From: Actinostola sp. cb2023
Taxonomy: Eukaryota; Cnidaria; Anthozoa; Actiniaria; Actinostolidae
Assembly: GCA_033675265.1 (NCBI GenBank)
Contig: JAUJYZ010001369.1
Coordinates: 62,001-126,000, forward strand
Direction: 5' to 3'
DNA length: 64,000 bases
Notes under the pieces: generated by a model
Databases searched by the model: none
Seen by the model: only the letters and a program-made list of their open reading frames with translations
What the model was told of the DNA's origin: nothing
Program-made: the position numbers and the translations under genes
In this document: piece after piece, positions 12,579 to 23,656 of the stretch
Numbering within the stretch: the first letter of the stretch is position 1
How the letters are laid out: each line of letters starts with the position of its first letter

Positions 12579-13153
12579 AGTGAAAACCTACCTTCAAACC
12601 AACGCGTGAAGAGAAAAGATGGATGACTAGTCGGAAAACCATCGGGTACATCGTGGCGACATCGTCGCTGATTTTCGATCACCTGACTAGTTCCGAACAC
12701 TACCCGAATTACACACTTACATATCTTACTTACTTACACACTCGATGACATAGTGGCTACTCTTCTTACGAAGGAGAGTAGCCACAAAAATTGATCAAAA
12801 ATTTCACATTCAAAAGAAATTTCAAACTCTCTGTTGTATAAAAATTAGAGAAGATCGAATATGAATTCACTTGTTGACAAATAAATATACAATAAATATG
12901 CACAGTAAACTATGCAGAGTAAAGGGATTCTAGCCCAGCATAGATTAGTCAATGCGATGTTTTAGTATTCAAGTATTTTCCATTGATTATAGTAGCAACT
13001 TCCATGGCTTCAACTCCAATAAATGACTGTAAAAATAAGCTTGTGCTTCTCTTTCTAGTAGAACATAAAATAGATGTGTGGACAATGTCTTGCACGATGT
13101 CTAGCATGATGTCCAGCATGATGTCCACTGAACGTTCTTCATCCTTCCCTTAA
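12579..13153. other. Intergenic with a short hairpin
   Basis: A 31-nt hairpin at about 12752-12782 (TGGCTACTCT...AGAGTAGCCA). At 13086-13128 the phrase GATGTC(T/C)AGCATGAT is tandemly repeated. No gene seen. Confidence 0.5.
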
Positions 13154-14903
13154 AGTGTATATGCAGTGAACATTGTTGTTGTATCAAATCATCCGTTGTT
13201 ATGTACCTTTCACGGAAAATATAACAATTTTGGCTAATTATAAATAAAACGCAATGAAAATCCCGGTTTTGTGAGCCTCATTTCACCCTTTTTATGTCTC
13301 AGGAACCTGGTGACTAATTTTCGGTCTTCTGACGTATGTGGTTGTACAAATAAATTTGCATATTACTTTTTCAGCGTAAACACACAGGATTCCACAGGAT
13401 TAGTGACGATTTTGAAAGACTCTCTTGTCGCCGTAAAAAAAATTATCACTTGAAAATGCTTTTTATGGACGAAACTATCATTGAACATTCTAGTCGAAGG
13501 ATTCACAACAGAAGTAAAACCGACTGATGAATTAACGATCAATTCAGGCGGCCAAGATCGTAATTTCACTTAAAGTAACTTAATACAGTAACTTATTTTC
13601 TCTTCAATATACAGTCATTCTCAAAAAGGTTGTCCAGATGAAAAGACTACAATACTACAATAAAGTCACGTGATTCATTATGTATTCAATTTCCTCGCGT
13701 GGAATTTCAATGTGAGATGCAAAAGTACACGGCATTGTGAGAACTGAATGTAATGGCGCTGGTATCAACTCGCAGTTCCGCGCGCAGAAATTGAAAACAC
13801 AATGAATCACGTGACTTTATTGTAGTATTGTAGTCTTTTCATCTGGACAACCATTTTGAGAATGACTGTATTATAATATTAGTTCTGGATCCAGAGGTTT
13901 TGCCTCACACCACAAAAATACATAAGCCTTTTATTTATACGAACATAATTTTAATAGTTTCACCCATTGCCACGATTGAACCATGGCCAGCACAGTCCAC
14001 AGTCGGAACGGCATCTCTTTAAAGTTCACCTCAACTTCTTTGATGAATCGATGTTGATGCTGGTATCCCTTTCATTATTATTATATTGTAAACAACTGCT
14101 CTCAAGGTGTACAGAACAGTCGTTCAGCACAGACGTTTAGGTGAGCACGAAATTTGCTCTGTGTCTTTGGAGAGTTCAAGAACAGTCAGAGAGTCCAAGA
14201 ACGCCTCAAACTCTCATCCTTTATAGGGAATACATATGTGCATCGACACACTACGGGACTATTATTCGTGCAGCTTGTGTTGTTGGGCACTCCCGCCACG
14301 ATATTACTAATATTTACCTCCTCGCTTCGCACCGCTCTCCTTCACTACACTGGCGTCGGCCATTTTCTACAACACGGTACAACTGATTACCAATACGTCC
14401 TGGATTTGATCAGTCCTTGTTTGGGTCTTTTATAATAGCTTATGCAGAAGACGAAATAGCCACTAGTAGTACTTCATTGAAGTGAAAGTTACGCTCGCGG
14501 CCACCTAAATTGATCGTTAATTTTTCAGTCAGTTTTACTTCTGTTGTCAATCCTTCGACTAGAATGGACTGTTCAATGATAGTTTCGTCCATAAAAAGCA
14601 TTTTCAAGTGATAGTTTTTTTTATGGCGACAAAAGAGAGTCTTTCAAAATCGTCACTAATCCTGTGGAATCCTGTGTGTTTACGCTGAAAAAGTAATATG
14701 CAAATTTATGTGTACAACCACAAACGTCATTTCTGTGACGTCACAGCATTTGGCCGAGCGGTAAATGTCGCACTCAAAATGGCATATTCAATTGTGAATA
14801 TCTCGAAACATATTGAACCGAATTCAAAAATTCTTTTTTTCTCTTAAAAGTAATACAAAAGTCTAACAATTTATAAAATAAAAAATTTCACTGCATATAC
14901 ACT
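13154..14903. mobile_element. TTAA-flanked non-autonomous element with long inverted repeats, 1.75 kb
   Basis: TTAA at 13150-13153 is followed by AGTGTATATGCAGTGAA. The right end TTCACTGCATATACACT is followed by TTAA (14904-14907). Long internal stretches also pair: GTGACGATTTTGAAAGACTC (about 13402) and its neighbours up to 13560 match, in reverse complement, 14500-14725. The termini resemble the AGTGC...GCACT ends of the other TTAA elements here. A mariner-type MITE (13612-13868) is nested inside. The short ORFs in the unpaired centre have no recognisable domain. Confidence 0.8.
13612..13868. mobile_element. Mariner-type MITE, nested, TA target site
   Basis: TA|CAGTCATTCTCAAAAAGGTT on the left and AACCATTTTGAGAATGACTG|TA on the right. 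The arms stay complementary for about 75 bp (CAGATGAAAAGACTACAATA and so on). Length 257 bp, no ORF. Confidence 0.9.
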
Positions 14904-15468
14904 TTAAAACGGCTGGTATAGTGGTAGACAATCGTTCCAAAATTATTCACTTGTTAGTCACTATGAACGTGTTGAGCCTTCACTTTCTTTAACACATTTC
15001 TTTTCTGAGCTATTGTATTGAAGCACATTGTATATCCACCAAAGACCATGCAATTAATGACTACTTACCACCGCTGGTCATAATATTGGACAAATCCAAA
15101 GCCTATGGATATCCCGATATTTTTCCCCTTGGAAAACTTTTCTTTTGAACATTCCTAACATTTTCTTCAAAAACAACATATTCACAGGAATTGATGCTTG
15201 ATCAGTTGTTTTCTTATGATTTTACAGGAATTTTCAGTTTAGATCGGGAATCATGACACCTACAGTATATAACACATTGCTCATGTGAGACAATTCAATC
15301 ATACAAAACCCCATCCTTTGCTAAACACACAGCTTTGATAATATCATTTTGTAAAGATATCCCATTTGCATTATAATCTGACAGTTGTGCACAGAATTAG
15401 TGGTCATGCATAGTGTTTTGGCTTTGACATTGTGCCACATTTGTCGGAGGGCCACTATTTGTCATCTA
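14904..15468. other. Intergenic, dispersed repeat fragments
   Basis: GAATTAGTGGTCATGCATAG near 15393 recurs near 16688 and (in part, reversed) near 2950, so this is an old dispersed repeat. No gene. Confidence 0.4.
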
Positions 15469-15751
15469 TATAGCTAATTGCATAATCGTTGTTGGGTCGA
15501 AAATCATAAATAATAAAAGCTGAGACCGCAAGGATGGATGGGAAATCAGTTCATGAGCCACATTACATGCAGATATATTCAATGTTCTCGTAGTTTTGAA
15601 GGTATATGAGTTATTTAACTAATATCCTACAAGTCTGAATAAAAAGGTCGATGATATGATGATGTTATTTGAGAGTTTTAATTTCCCAGAATTCCTTTTG
15701 GTCATATCTTTCATGATTTTCAACCCGACAACGATTATGCAATTAGCTATA
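15469..15751. mobile_element. MITE family 'AGCTAATTGCATAATCG', copy 1
   Basis: TIRs TATAGCTAATTGCATAATCG and CGATTATGCAATTAGCTATA, about 40 bp each including GTTG(T)(T/C)GGGT(C/T)GAAAATCAT. The interior matches 62540-62820 closely throughout, including ACCGCAAGGATGGATGG and AGTTTTAATTTCCCAGAATT. No ORF. A TATA or TA target duplication is likely but cannot be told from the TIR. Confidence 0.9.
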
Positions 15752-18264
15752 TATACCAATTACAACTTGAGTAATAGAGAGGTGGTTTTGGAAAAATAGG
15801 AACAGGACTGCACATGACTTTAGGGAGTGGAAGACTCAGGTCACACATGGCACGTGACATCCACAGCTCAAAAGTTAACACAGTAATTTAACAATGCCTC
15901 AAAACTTCTAAGCAGTACTGTATTCCATTATGTAGTTCAGTAAGACACTTTTGATGAAGCGTGCTGATCGTTCGAACCTTCGAACCATCCCTGGTGAAAG
16001 GCCTGCTTTATATTCACATGATACAATGTTTTCAAATTATAACCAGGGTACAAAGTTCCTATATATTATGCTCGCACAAAGAAATAATGGGAAGCCTTCC
16101 ACACTAATGGCATTCTTCTTTCATATTTCAAGTTGATCTAAAGGTTGATATGTATCCTTTGATCTGGCAGTATTGTGTTAATATGATAATAGCAAAAGAT
16201 CAAAGGCGCCCTATGGCTAACTCGTGGATTGTTTTCCTTTGTAAACAGAGCAGCAATCGATCGTTAATCCCGGGAGCCCCCCTCATTTCGTTCAATAAAT
16301 CGCCATGTGTGTTCTTTGCATTTCGCATGTAGGTCTTTTCGTTGAGCCTTTCATTTTGCACTTTTATTCATCTTGTTACTTGCCCCTACTTTCGCTTCGT
16401 ATCCATTTTTAAAGATTCTTGGATTACAACGTCATCCACTAAATTTCCATCAGTGTAACCGGTGTAACTGTAAGGTAATATCCGCCTGAGAACTGATGAA
16501 GGTTTTTTCGTTTTTATAGATTTGTGGTAATACCTGCTGACCTTAACACAACACATTCGCGACGGCTTTTTTGGCTTGCGGTAGGTTTTCATGAACATGC
16601 GTTCATGTGCGAGATATTCGGCCGTACAAAACCCTGCTAAACAGACACACATCCCATTCGCTCTACAATCTGACGATTGTGCAAAGAATTAGTGGTCATG
16701 CGTAGTGTTTTGATTTGACAATGTCCCACATCGATTGGGGGAAAGATAACTTTTTGTATATAAATGGTACAAAGACATACATAATTTATAGGTACTAAGC
16801 GTTCCAATCCTTTCTCCCCTTGGCCTCCCCCTAAGTTATCCCCAACCCTCTCCCATTCCACTCGCCTCAATCTCCCCGGCACTTACTTATGCTGGTCAAG
16901 AATTCTAAGGCTCAGAAGTTTACAATGTTACTCTAGTGAGTGACACATTAGCATATTCAGACCCACACCAATAACTCGAGGATTTTCAATCCACGAGTTA
17001 AAAAACAATATTGACAAACTGGGAGAGGGAGAGTAAAGAATAAAATGGTCTTATTTCTGATTACAACCAATAATTGCTGGATTTGCAAGACTGTCCAATA
17101 AATAAAGTTATAAAATCAGTTATTACGAATACCGTAAATGGCAATCAACCTGAAAAATAAATTGTGCAAAAGGACATACACAGGACAATAAATTCATGCG
17201 AGCTGTTTATCAGCTGAACTTTTCACATTTCAAAAAATATTTTGTTTGTGCAGTCACGGTTGGACTAATAAAAAGGTTGGGACGTGGACACGTGGCGTAC
17301 TGTAATGTAAAGGGACTTTCTGTCCTTTTATACAATGCTGCAGTGTACTGCAGTGACCCATCTAGCTGTGCGTCATGCATTTTTGATGCTATAAAATACT
17401 CGAGGACATGCTTCACTTAGAAAGAGCAATGGCTCAGTAAGATCAAATTAAAAATATAATTCAAACAATATTGTAAAGTAAAATTATAACTAGTATTTAG
17501 TATTAAACCAACCTTTTTGTTCAAAAATGATCAATGACCAAGCTGTGTATTTGGTTGGAATAAGAAAGAAAGCATAATATCTGCAGAGGTAAGAATTATA
17601 AACCATGTTAGGAAATATTAAAGTGTGAATCAAAAAGCCTTGGGCACCCAGAAATAGTTCAGAAATCGTTTATTGTCCGTTTCAAACAATCAGAAATGAA
17701 TCTCTAACTGCAAGACGTTTATCTGACTACAAATCAGTCGAACTTCTTGCAGTTAGAGAGTTGTTTCAACGAACGATAAAAATGTGACCGAGTTCAACTT
17801 TGTTAAAAATATAAAACTTGATGTTCGACTATTCACGAACTTACAAATGGAAAATCAAGAGTTCGGACAGCATTATTTCCCAAAATGTAACAAGATATCC
17901 TAGGCCAAAGCATAATGTAACGTCGACAAAACATGGTTTTCTTTGGCGCCATTTTGTAACTCGATCGTTTGTCGGTCGACTGTTCAAAGTGAACTACTTG
18001 GAGCGAATGACCTTTTACGTCTCAAAATAACGTCATTACGGTACAAAAACCAGATAAAAGCCCTTAGTGATATTTACTAACCTGCAATGTAGAGTAAATG
18101 TAGAGTAATCTTTATCGGTAGTACGGTTTATCGTCCATAAAAATAATTCAACCACTTCGTCCCGTCTTCGCACATTTATACCTTCCCAAAATGCATAGCG
18201 TCACCTCGCATCAATCTTCCGCGACATGCGTAGCACAGGAAACCCAAGTTTAGTGTTGTAGTTT
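15752..18264. other. Intergenic 2.5 kb, no gene recognised
   Basis: Only short ORFs without domains. One clear small hairpin lies at about 17699-17755, with arms TCTCTAACTGCAAGA / TCTTGCAGTTAGAGA. Otherwise I see fragments of dispersed repeats (16660-16735 resembles 15376-15445). Confidence 0.45.
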
Positions 18265-18360
18265 TGGAATGGAATGGAATGGAATGGAATGGAATGGAAT
18301 GGAATGGAATGGAATGGAATGGAATGGAATAGAGTGGAATGGAATGGAATGGAATGGAAT
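18265..18360. repeat. (GGAAT)n microsatellite
   Basis: About 19 pentamers of GGAAT with a single AGAGTGGAAT variant in the middle (about 18330). Confidence 0.97.
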
Positions 18361-19492
18361 AATAATAACAATAAATTCTTAAAAACGCATAAAACTTACG
18401 TCTCTATGCTTTTTACATACTAATTAATAGTAATACTAATGCTATTTCTCAGGTAAGTATCTATAAAGCGCAAGTATTGGTCTAGTAACCAGGATACATG
18501 TCAACAGTATTTTAATCCAATACTTAACCCCGTAACAGTGCGCTACACTATTTTATCATTTATGTATGGTATCTTTTAGCAGTTAAAAAACTACGCGCCA
18601 CACTCCTTAAAAAAACACTTCCGGTATTTAGGGGTATTTTTGAAAATTCCCGACGACATGGCATCCCCGATACTTTTATACGGGAGTATAAAACGTGAAA
18701 TAACCATAAAACGAATAGAGTAAATTATATTTAAGCTTACCTTAAGTAAACAAACAGACATAATGGACCTTTTCGTAGTTTCCCAGAATGCTTCATGATT
18801 CTGCGCGTGCAAGCGAGGTCAGGGCAAAAAATATTTAGAATTGATCGTGTTGAGGAATATATGACTACAGTAACTAATCAAGAACAGGAAACAACTATTT
18901 TCTTTGCTTGAGAATTTGCACCTATCTTTGTAATTCTTCTTACGCACTTTTAATTTAAAAATTAATATTTTCGATCTATTTTGTACCCTGACCTTGCTTG
19001 CGCGCGCAGAATCATTAAGAATGGGGAGTTTGCAGGTGTTGCGTGACATTTTAAATTTCAATCCAAGTAATTTCGATGAATGGAGCGAAAGTTATGAGCA
19101 ACCGAAGTTGGCTTTTTTTCTTAAGAAACGTACGTACGGTGGTGGGCAAGTTTTTTAACTCTAATACGATAGACGGGGATAGAGTATCTGTATGCCAAGT
19201 TTCAGAAAATTGACATTATAACTTCAATTGCCCTCGAACGTCCTTAAGAGTTAAAGTACTTTTAGAGTTTTATCAAAATGTCAAACACTATCGGAAAAAT
19301 TTGAATATTTATCAGTTGTATAAAAAAACTATTGGTTGAAATCAGTTATAATTTTGACATTACTTAAAAGTTTCGAAACGAACCCATTCAAACTCCAAAG
19401 TCAAAGACTGACAAGACCAAAGCCAACTACTGACATCCAAAATCACCACATATTCACTTGTATAGACCCTATGCATAATTCCTTACCTTTAA
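18361..19492. other. Intergenic, no gene recognised
   Basis: AT-rich sequence. CTGCGCGTGCAAGCGAGGTCAG (about 18800) and its near reverse complement CCTTGCTTGCGCGCGCAGAA (about 18993) bound a foldback of about 210 bp. No other structure. Confidence 0.5.
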
Positions 19493-20064
19493 AGTGCTAC
19501 TTAGACGAAAATCGATCGAAGTTTAATTTAGCTGAAACTTCATTGAATAATTCTTCAAGGGTCTAATAATAACTAGTTAAAATCTTTTTTCGTTATTCCA
19601 GAGGGAAGTACTATATTTTCATGAATCTTTAGAGGAGTCAGTGACGTCATCTACTCAGCCCAACATTCAGCTCCATACATTTCTTTGTATTTTGTGAGTC
19701 ACTAAAATATCTCAATGTTTTGTTCAGATAACAGCTCTGCATTGAAGACAACTGGTCAGACAATCAATCCTAAGCACAAATCAGTAATGTAAGAAAACTC
19801 CTTCACCCAAACTTTTAGCCGTTCATAGAAATAAAATAATCCAAGAAACTAAACACAAAGAAATGTATGGAGCGAAGCTGTGTTGATTGTTTGGGTTGAG
19901 TAGATGACCTCACTGACACTTCTAAAGATTCATAAAAATGTAATACTTCCCATAGGAATTTTGAGAAAACACATTAACCAGTAATTGTATGGCTCTTTGA
20001 GATTATTTCAGTGAAGTTTCAGCTAAATTAAACTTCGATCGATTTTCGTCTACTGAGTAGCACT
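19493..20064. mobile_element. TTAA-type MITE, copy 2, complete
   Basis: TTAA (19489-19492)|AGTGCTACTTAGACGAAAAT at the left and TCGTCTACTGAGTAGCACT|TTAA (20065-20068) at the right. TIRs of about 55 bp include TCGATCGAAGTTTAATTTAG. Inner inverted segments (CTCCATACATTTCTTTG and its complement CAAAGAAATGTATGGAG) show the whole element is a loose palindrome. Non-autonomous. Confidence 0.9.
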
Positions 20065-20687
20065 TTAAAATAGACAAACTAAAATACAGTACAAATTGTT
20101 TCAGCCATCGGAAAGAGTACTTCAAAATACACAAGAAGTTATTACGGATCAAAAACGGCAGAGAGTTTTGTATGTGTTTATCAACGAGGCCTTTAGAACG
20201 TCGTTTTCATGTTTTTTCACACTTTTTAATTTAATATTTCACCTTAAAACTCATAGACTATAACTTTCATGGAGCATTTGCTATCATTGTGAATCATTTT
20301 GCTACTTTAAACATAAGCTTAAATGTACAACTTATGCTGATCGTCCAACAATATTGAACTACTGCAAATAACTGAAAAGAACTGCAAATGTACAACTAAC
20401 ATCCAAAAACACCACATATTCCCTCTAGAAACATTACAACTGTGCTTTATTTTCCTACACTGTATCTACATTGTATTTACCTGCTTTAATGTCGAAGAAA
20501 TTCATATGAAGAAAGAGCGGGAAAATCAAAGAAAAGAAGCGGGAAAACGAATAGATACATAGATATAATACTTTATTAAAAAGAGGGTAACACTAAACAG
20601 TAACGCTGACAAACCTGTAGCTCTCGATAAGCTAATTTAAAATCTAATTTTAAAAAAAACTAAAAATATATCAAAATACAATGGACA
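20065..20687. other. Intergenic, nothing recognised
   Basis: AT-rich sequence without supported genes or clear repeats. Confidence 0.4.
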
Positions 20688-20870
20688 TCTTTAGCTTCGT
20701 ATGTAAATTGCCCATTTCAGATCATGTGATGTAAACATGGTGTTCTCTGGAGAATTAGTCCATTCAATATGAACGAATAAATTTCAGAAATATAAAGGAC
20801 CATAAAGGATCAATTCTCCAGAGAATATCATGTTTACATCACATGGTTTGAAAACGAAGCTAAAGCCTTT
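20688..20870. mobile_element. Small foldback element
   Basis: TTTAGCTTCGTATGTAAA at the left against GAAAACGAAGCTAAAG at the right, and CATGTGATGTAAACATGG with ATGTTTACATCACATGG. Both arms include TTCTCTGGAGAATT-type words. Boundaries approximate. It abuts a GGGCTTCCTGTG motif at 20880. Confidence 0.65.
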
Positions 20871-21488
20871 GATAGATATTGGGCTTCCTGTGTTCAAATG
20901 AAGTGAAAACAAGTTGGTCAGCAGTCGCATATAAAAATTCAAAATGGCGGGTGCTCGCCATCTTCGTGGTACGATGTACACAAGGTAAAATACACACCAA
21001 ATACATGTTTATCAGCTCAATATTAGCTGTACATAAGTTCTTAATTCTCATTGGTTTTTCACCAGAGTGTCAAATCTACTCCGCTCTGGAGCAATCAAGC
21101 AGAAGCCTGTTTGGTTTGACGTGGTTGAAGCCTTCCCACCGATCGTCGCTACGAAAATCAACAGAAAACCTGAAGCAGGACGCGTAGATAAACTAGAATA
21201 TCCAGAAGACTTCTTTAGAAGGTAGTACTTATTATGGATCATATATCTTTTTAATTCCGACCTGGTATTTTATATAAAAGTTAATAACAACTACAGTACC
21301 GACCAGAACTAACTACCCCCCTGCCGTCTGCAGCGGACCCCTGCGTTCGTTTGTGTTCAATTTTGCGTTCATTTGCCATTTGGAGTGAACGCAAAACAAA
21401 TGCAGAGTTCATTTTGCGTTCATTTGGAGTGTATGCAAAACAAACACAAAACAACCTTTGCGGAAATATAATACGCATTGAGATCAAG

Positions 21489-22183
21489 CCCGGTGTACGC
21501 AATCGATGATCGATGACAATCGATATCAATCGATATCAATTAATCGATTGATATTGGAAATCGATGACCAATCGATGAAACAAAAATCTGTGACCTTTGA
21601 TCGATTGTCATCGATTGCCTTATATGATTGATCGATTGTTATCGATTGCCCTAAAATAGATCGATTTTCATCGATTTTCATCGATTTTCATCGATTGTTT
21701 TGTACTTATGGCCAGAGCGGGAACAAGCGCACTCAGCTTGTAATTGCCCTAGCTGTCCCCAGTCATTACTACCTTGAAAGCATTTCCTCGCGTGCCTCTT
21801 TCCCGGTCTCTTTTTATGAGCTAGAAATATTTCTCCTTGTTGGACTTGGAAAAGACAACATTGATATCCCTTCACGATGCATCGATCGCACTTTTAGACT
21901 GACTTCGTGGCTTTCCCAGCGGCTTTCCATATACGACATTTTAGCGGCAACGTACAGAGGGAGGTCGATAGGACTACGTCACGAAATCTTGTACTGAACC
22001 TGATAACAATCGATCGATGATCGATGATCGATTTTCATCGATTGTCATTTTTCTTGTGTGACTATCGATTGGTGATCGATTGGCCAAAACCAATCGATAT
22101 CAATCGATTAATTATATCGATTATGATCGATTGTTCGATTGGTTTTCCGATCATCGATTGTCATCGATTGCGTACACCGGGGA
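21489..22183. mobile_element. Palindromic element with ATCGAT-rich ends
   Basis: Left edge CCCGGTGTACGCAATCGATG and right edge CATCGATTGCGTACACCGGG are exact reverse complements. From 21500-21695 and 22008-22165 the sequence is built almost only from ATCGATTG / CAATCGAT words spaced 8-14 bp apart, giving dozens of ATCGAT sites. The centre (21700-22000) is ordinary sequence with an open frame of 100 codons but no recognised domain. Confidence 0.85.
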
Positions 22184-22535
22184 TCAAGACCATGAGAAAA
22201 TTTTCCACTTACGTCCGAATTTGTATAATAAACATTGAAAAGAAACACCGCCTCGGTTATCATCGTTTATAAACGAATTAATGCCACAGTACCGATCTAA
22301 ACTATTAAACTTCAAACAAGCGTTTGTTTTCAAAAATCTACGTTTGTTTGGAGCAGAACGGGAACGAACACAAATGTAAACAACGTACTAGTTAATCAAT
22401 TTAAAAGTACAAAACAAACCCCAACGTCTGAACACGTTCATGTAGATTACAAGTGGAATTTCTGCTTCTGAATTGTCATATTTGTATATCTTTGGAATGG
22501 TGTAAAAAGTGCTCTTGATCTTCAATAGTCCCTTT
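22184..22535. other. Interior of the 4.3-kb element, nothing recognised
   Basis: No gene. A few GAACGCAAA-like words of the subterminal type are seen near 22310-22410 (ACAAGCGTTTGTTTTC, CAAACCCCAACG). Confidence 0.4.
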
Positions 22536-22790
22536 TCGCATTCACAGATCCCGTTGTAAAACCGCTGTACTCATTGATATCAGACGCATTTGTACAGGGT
22601 TAGCCTCGAGTCAGTGTAAATTATTCACAAATATCAACAAGAACACGAAAAAATGTTGACATGAAACAATAGAAACATTTTTGAATTGCACGGACTGTTC
22701 TCTGAATCGAGGCTAACCCTGTACAAATGCGTCTTTTGTCAAGGACAGCGGTCATCTCTAAACAACGCGAAACTGGAGTATTGGAAATTT
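22536..22790. mobile_element. MITE family 'ACTCCAGTTTCG', copy 1
   Basis: The GTACAGGGTTAGCCTCGA / TCGAGGCTAACCCTGTAC arms are paired across a centre shared with 32283-32528 (CAGTGTAAATTATTCACAAA, AATAGAAACATTTTT). The right edge CGAAACTGGAGTATT is intact. The left edge is decayed. Confidence 0.8.
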
Positions 22791-23656
22791 AACTTTTTGC
22801 ACTTTGAAGAGTAAACTTGCCGAAGCCATCTGCCACGAATTCTACCATTTACTCCCTTGTCATCTTAATTAGCGGTTTCTTTGTGTGAGGTGACACATCT
22901 CGGCGCCAAGTGTCTAGTCAATGTCTAGTTGTGTTTCTTTACATGAAAAACATCGTCATCTGTTGTCGAGGGACGAACCACGATGTGCTTTAGATTTAAA
23001 CTAGACGCTCTAATAAGCGTTCACTCGGACTACTGATAATGAGTGTAGTCTCCTTTGCAGCCCGTCGGGGATTTCGTCACGCAACGCGTAAAGGAGACTA
23101 GATAGCCGAGAATTGGTAGCTTCAAAATTGCAAGGTTTCTGGTTAGATTTCAGTCAAAGAACTACATTGGCGAAGTATTTCAGAAAATAGTGCTATTTAA
23201 CCGAATTTTAAATAGACATTGATCAGCGTGACTAAAACAGTGTTTGGTCACTCGTTGCGTGACTCGGTACTATTCTCTTCAGGGTATTGACGTCAGCAAA
23301 GTAACCAAGAATTACAATAGTTAGTGAACTGATATGCTAAATACCCGGTAAATATTTAAACCCGAAGCAAACAAACTTCACATATAAACGGAGATCTACA
23401 GTCCTCTCTCATGTTTAGTGTCACGGAATTATCATCATGAGTATTCGCATAATGTATTCACAACAGCTACAAGAATAGGCTTATGCACAACGTAGACACG
23501 CTCAAGAAGAAGAGCACAAAAGTAATATTTTGTGATGCATTTATTGTACCAATAACAATTAAAATGCAAAACAATAATATACCGTATTCACCGGCGTATA
23601 AGCCACACTTTTTTCCAAAAATCGCGATCCAAAGTTGGGGGTGCGGCTTATTAGTC
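22791..23656. other. Intergenic, nothing recognised
   Basis: AAAACAGTGTTTGGTCACTC near 23238 recurs at about 25994 and, inverted, near 24500, indicating another dispersed repeat. No gene supported. Confidence 0.4.
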
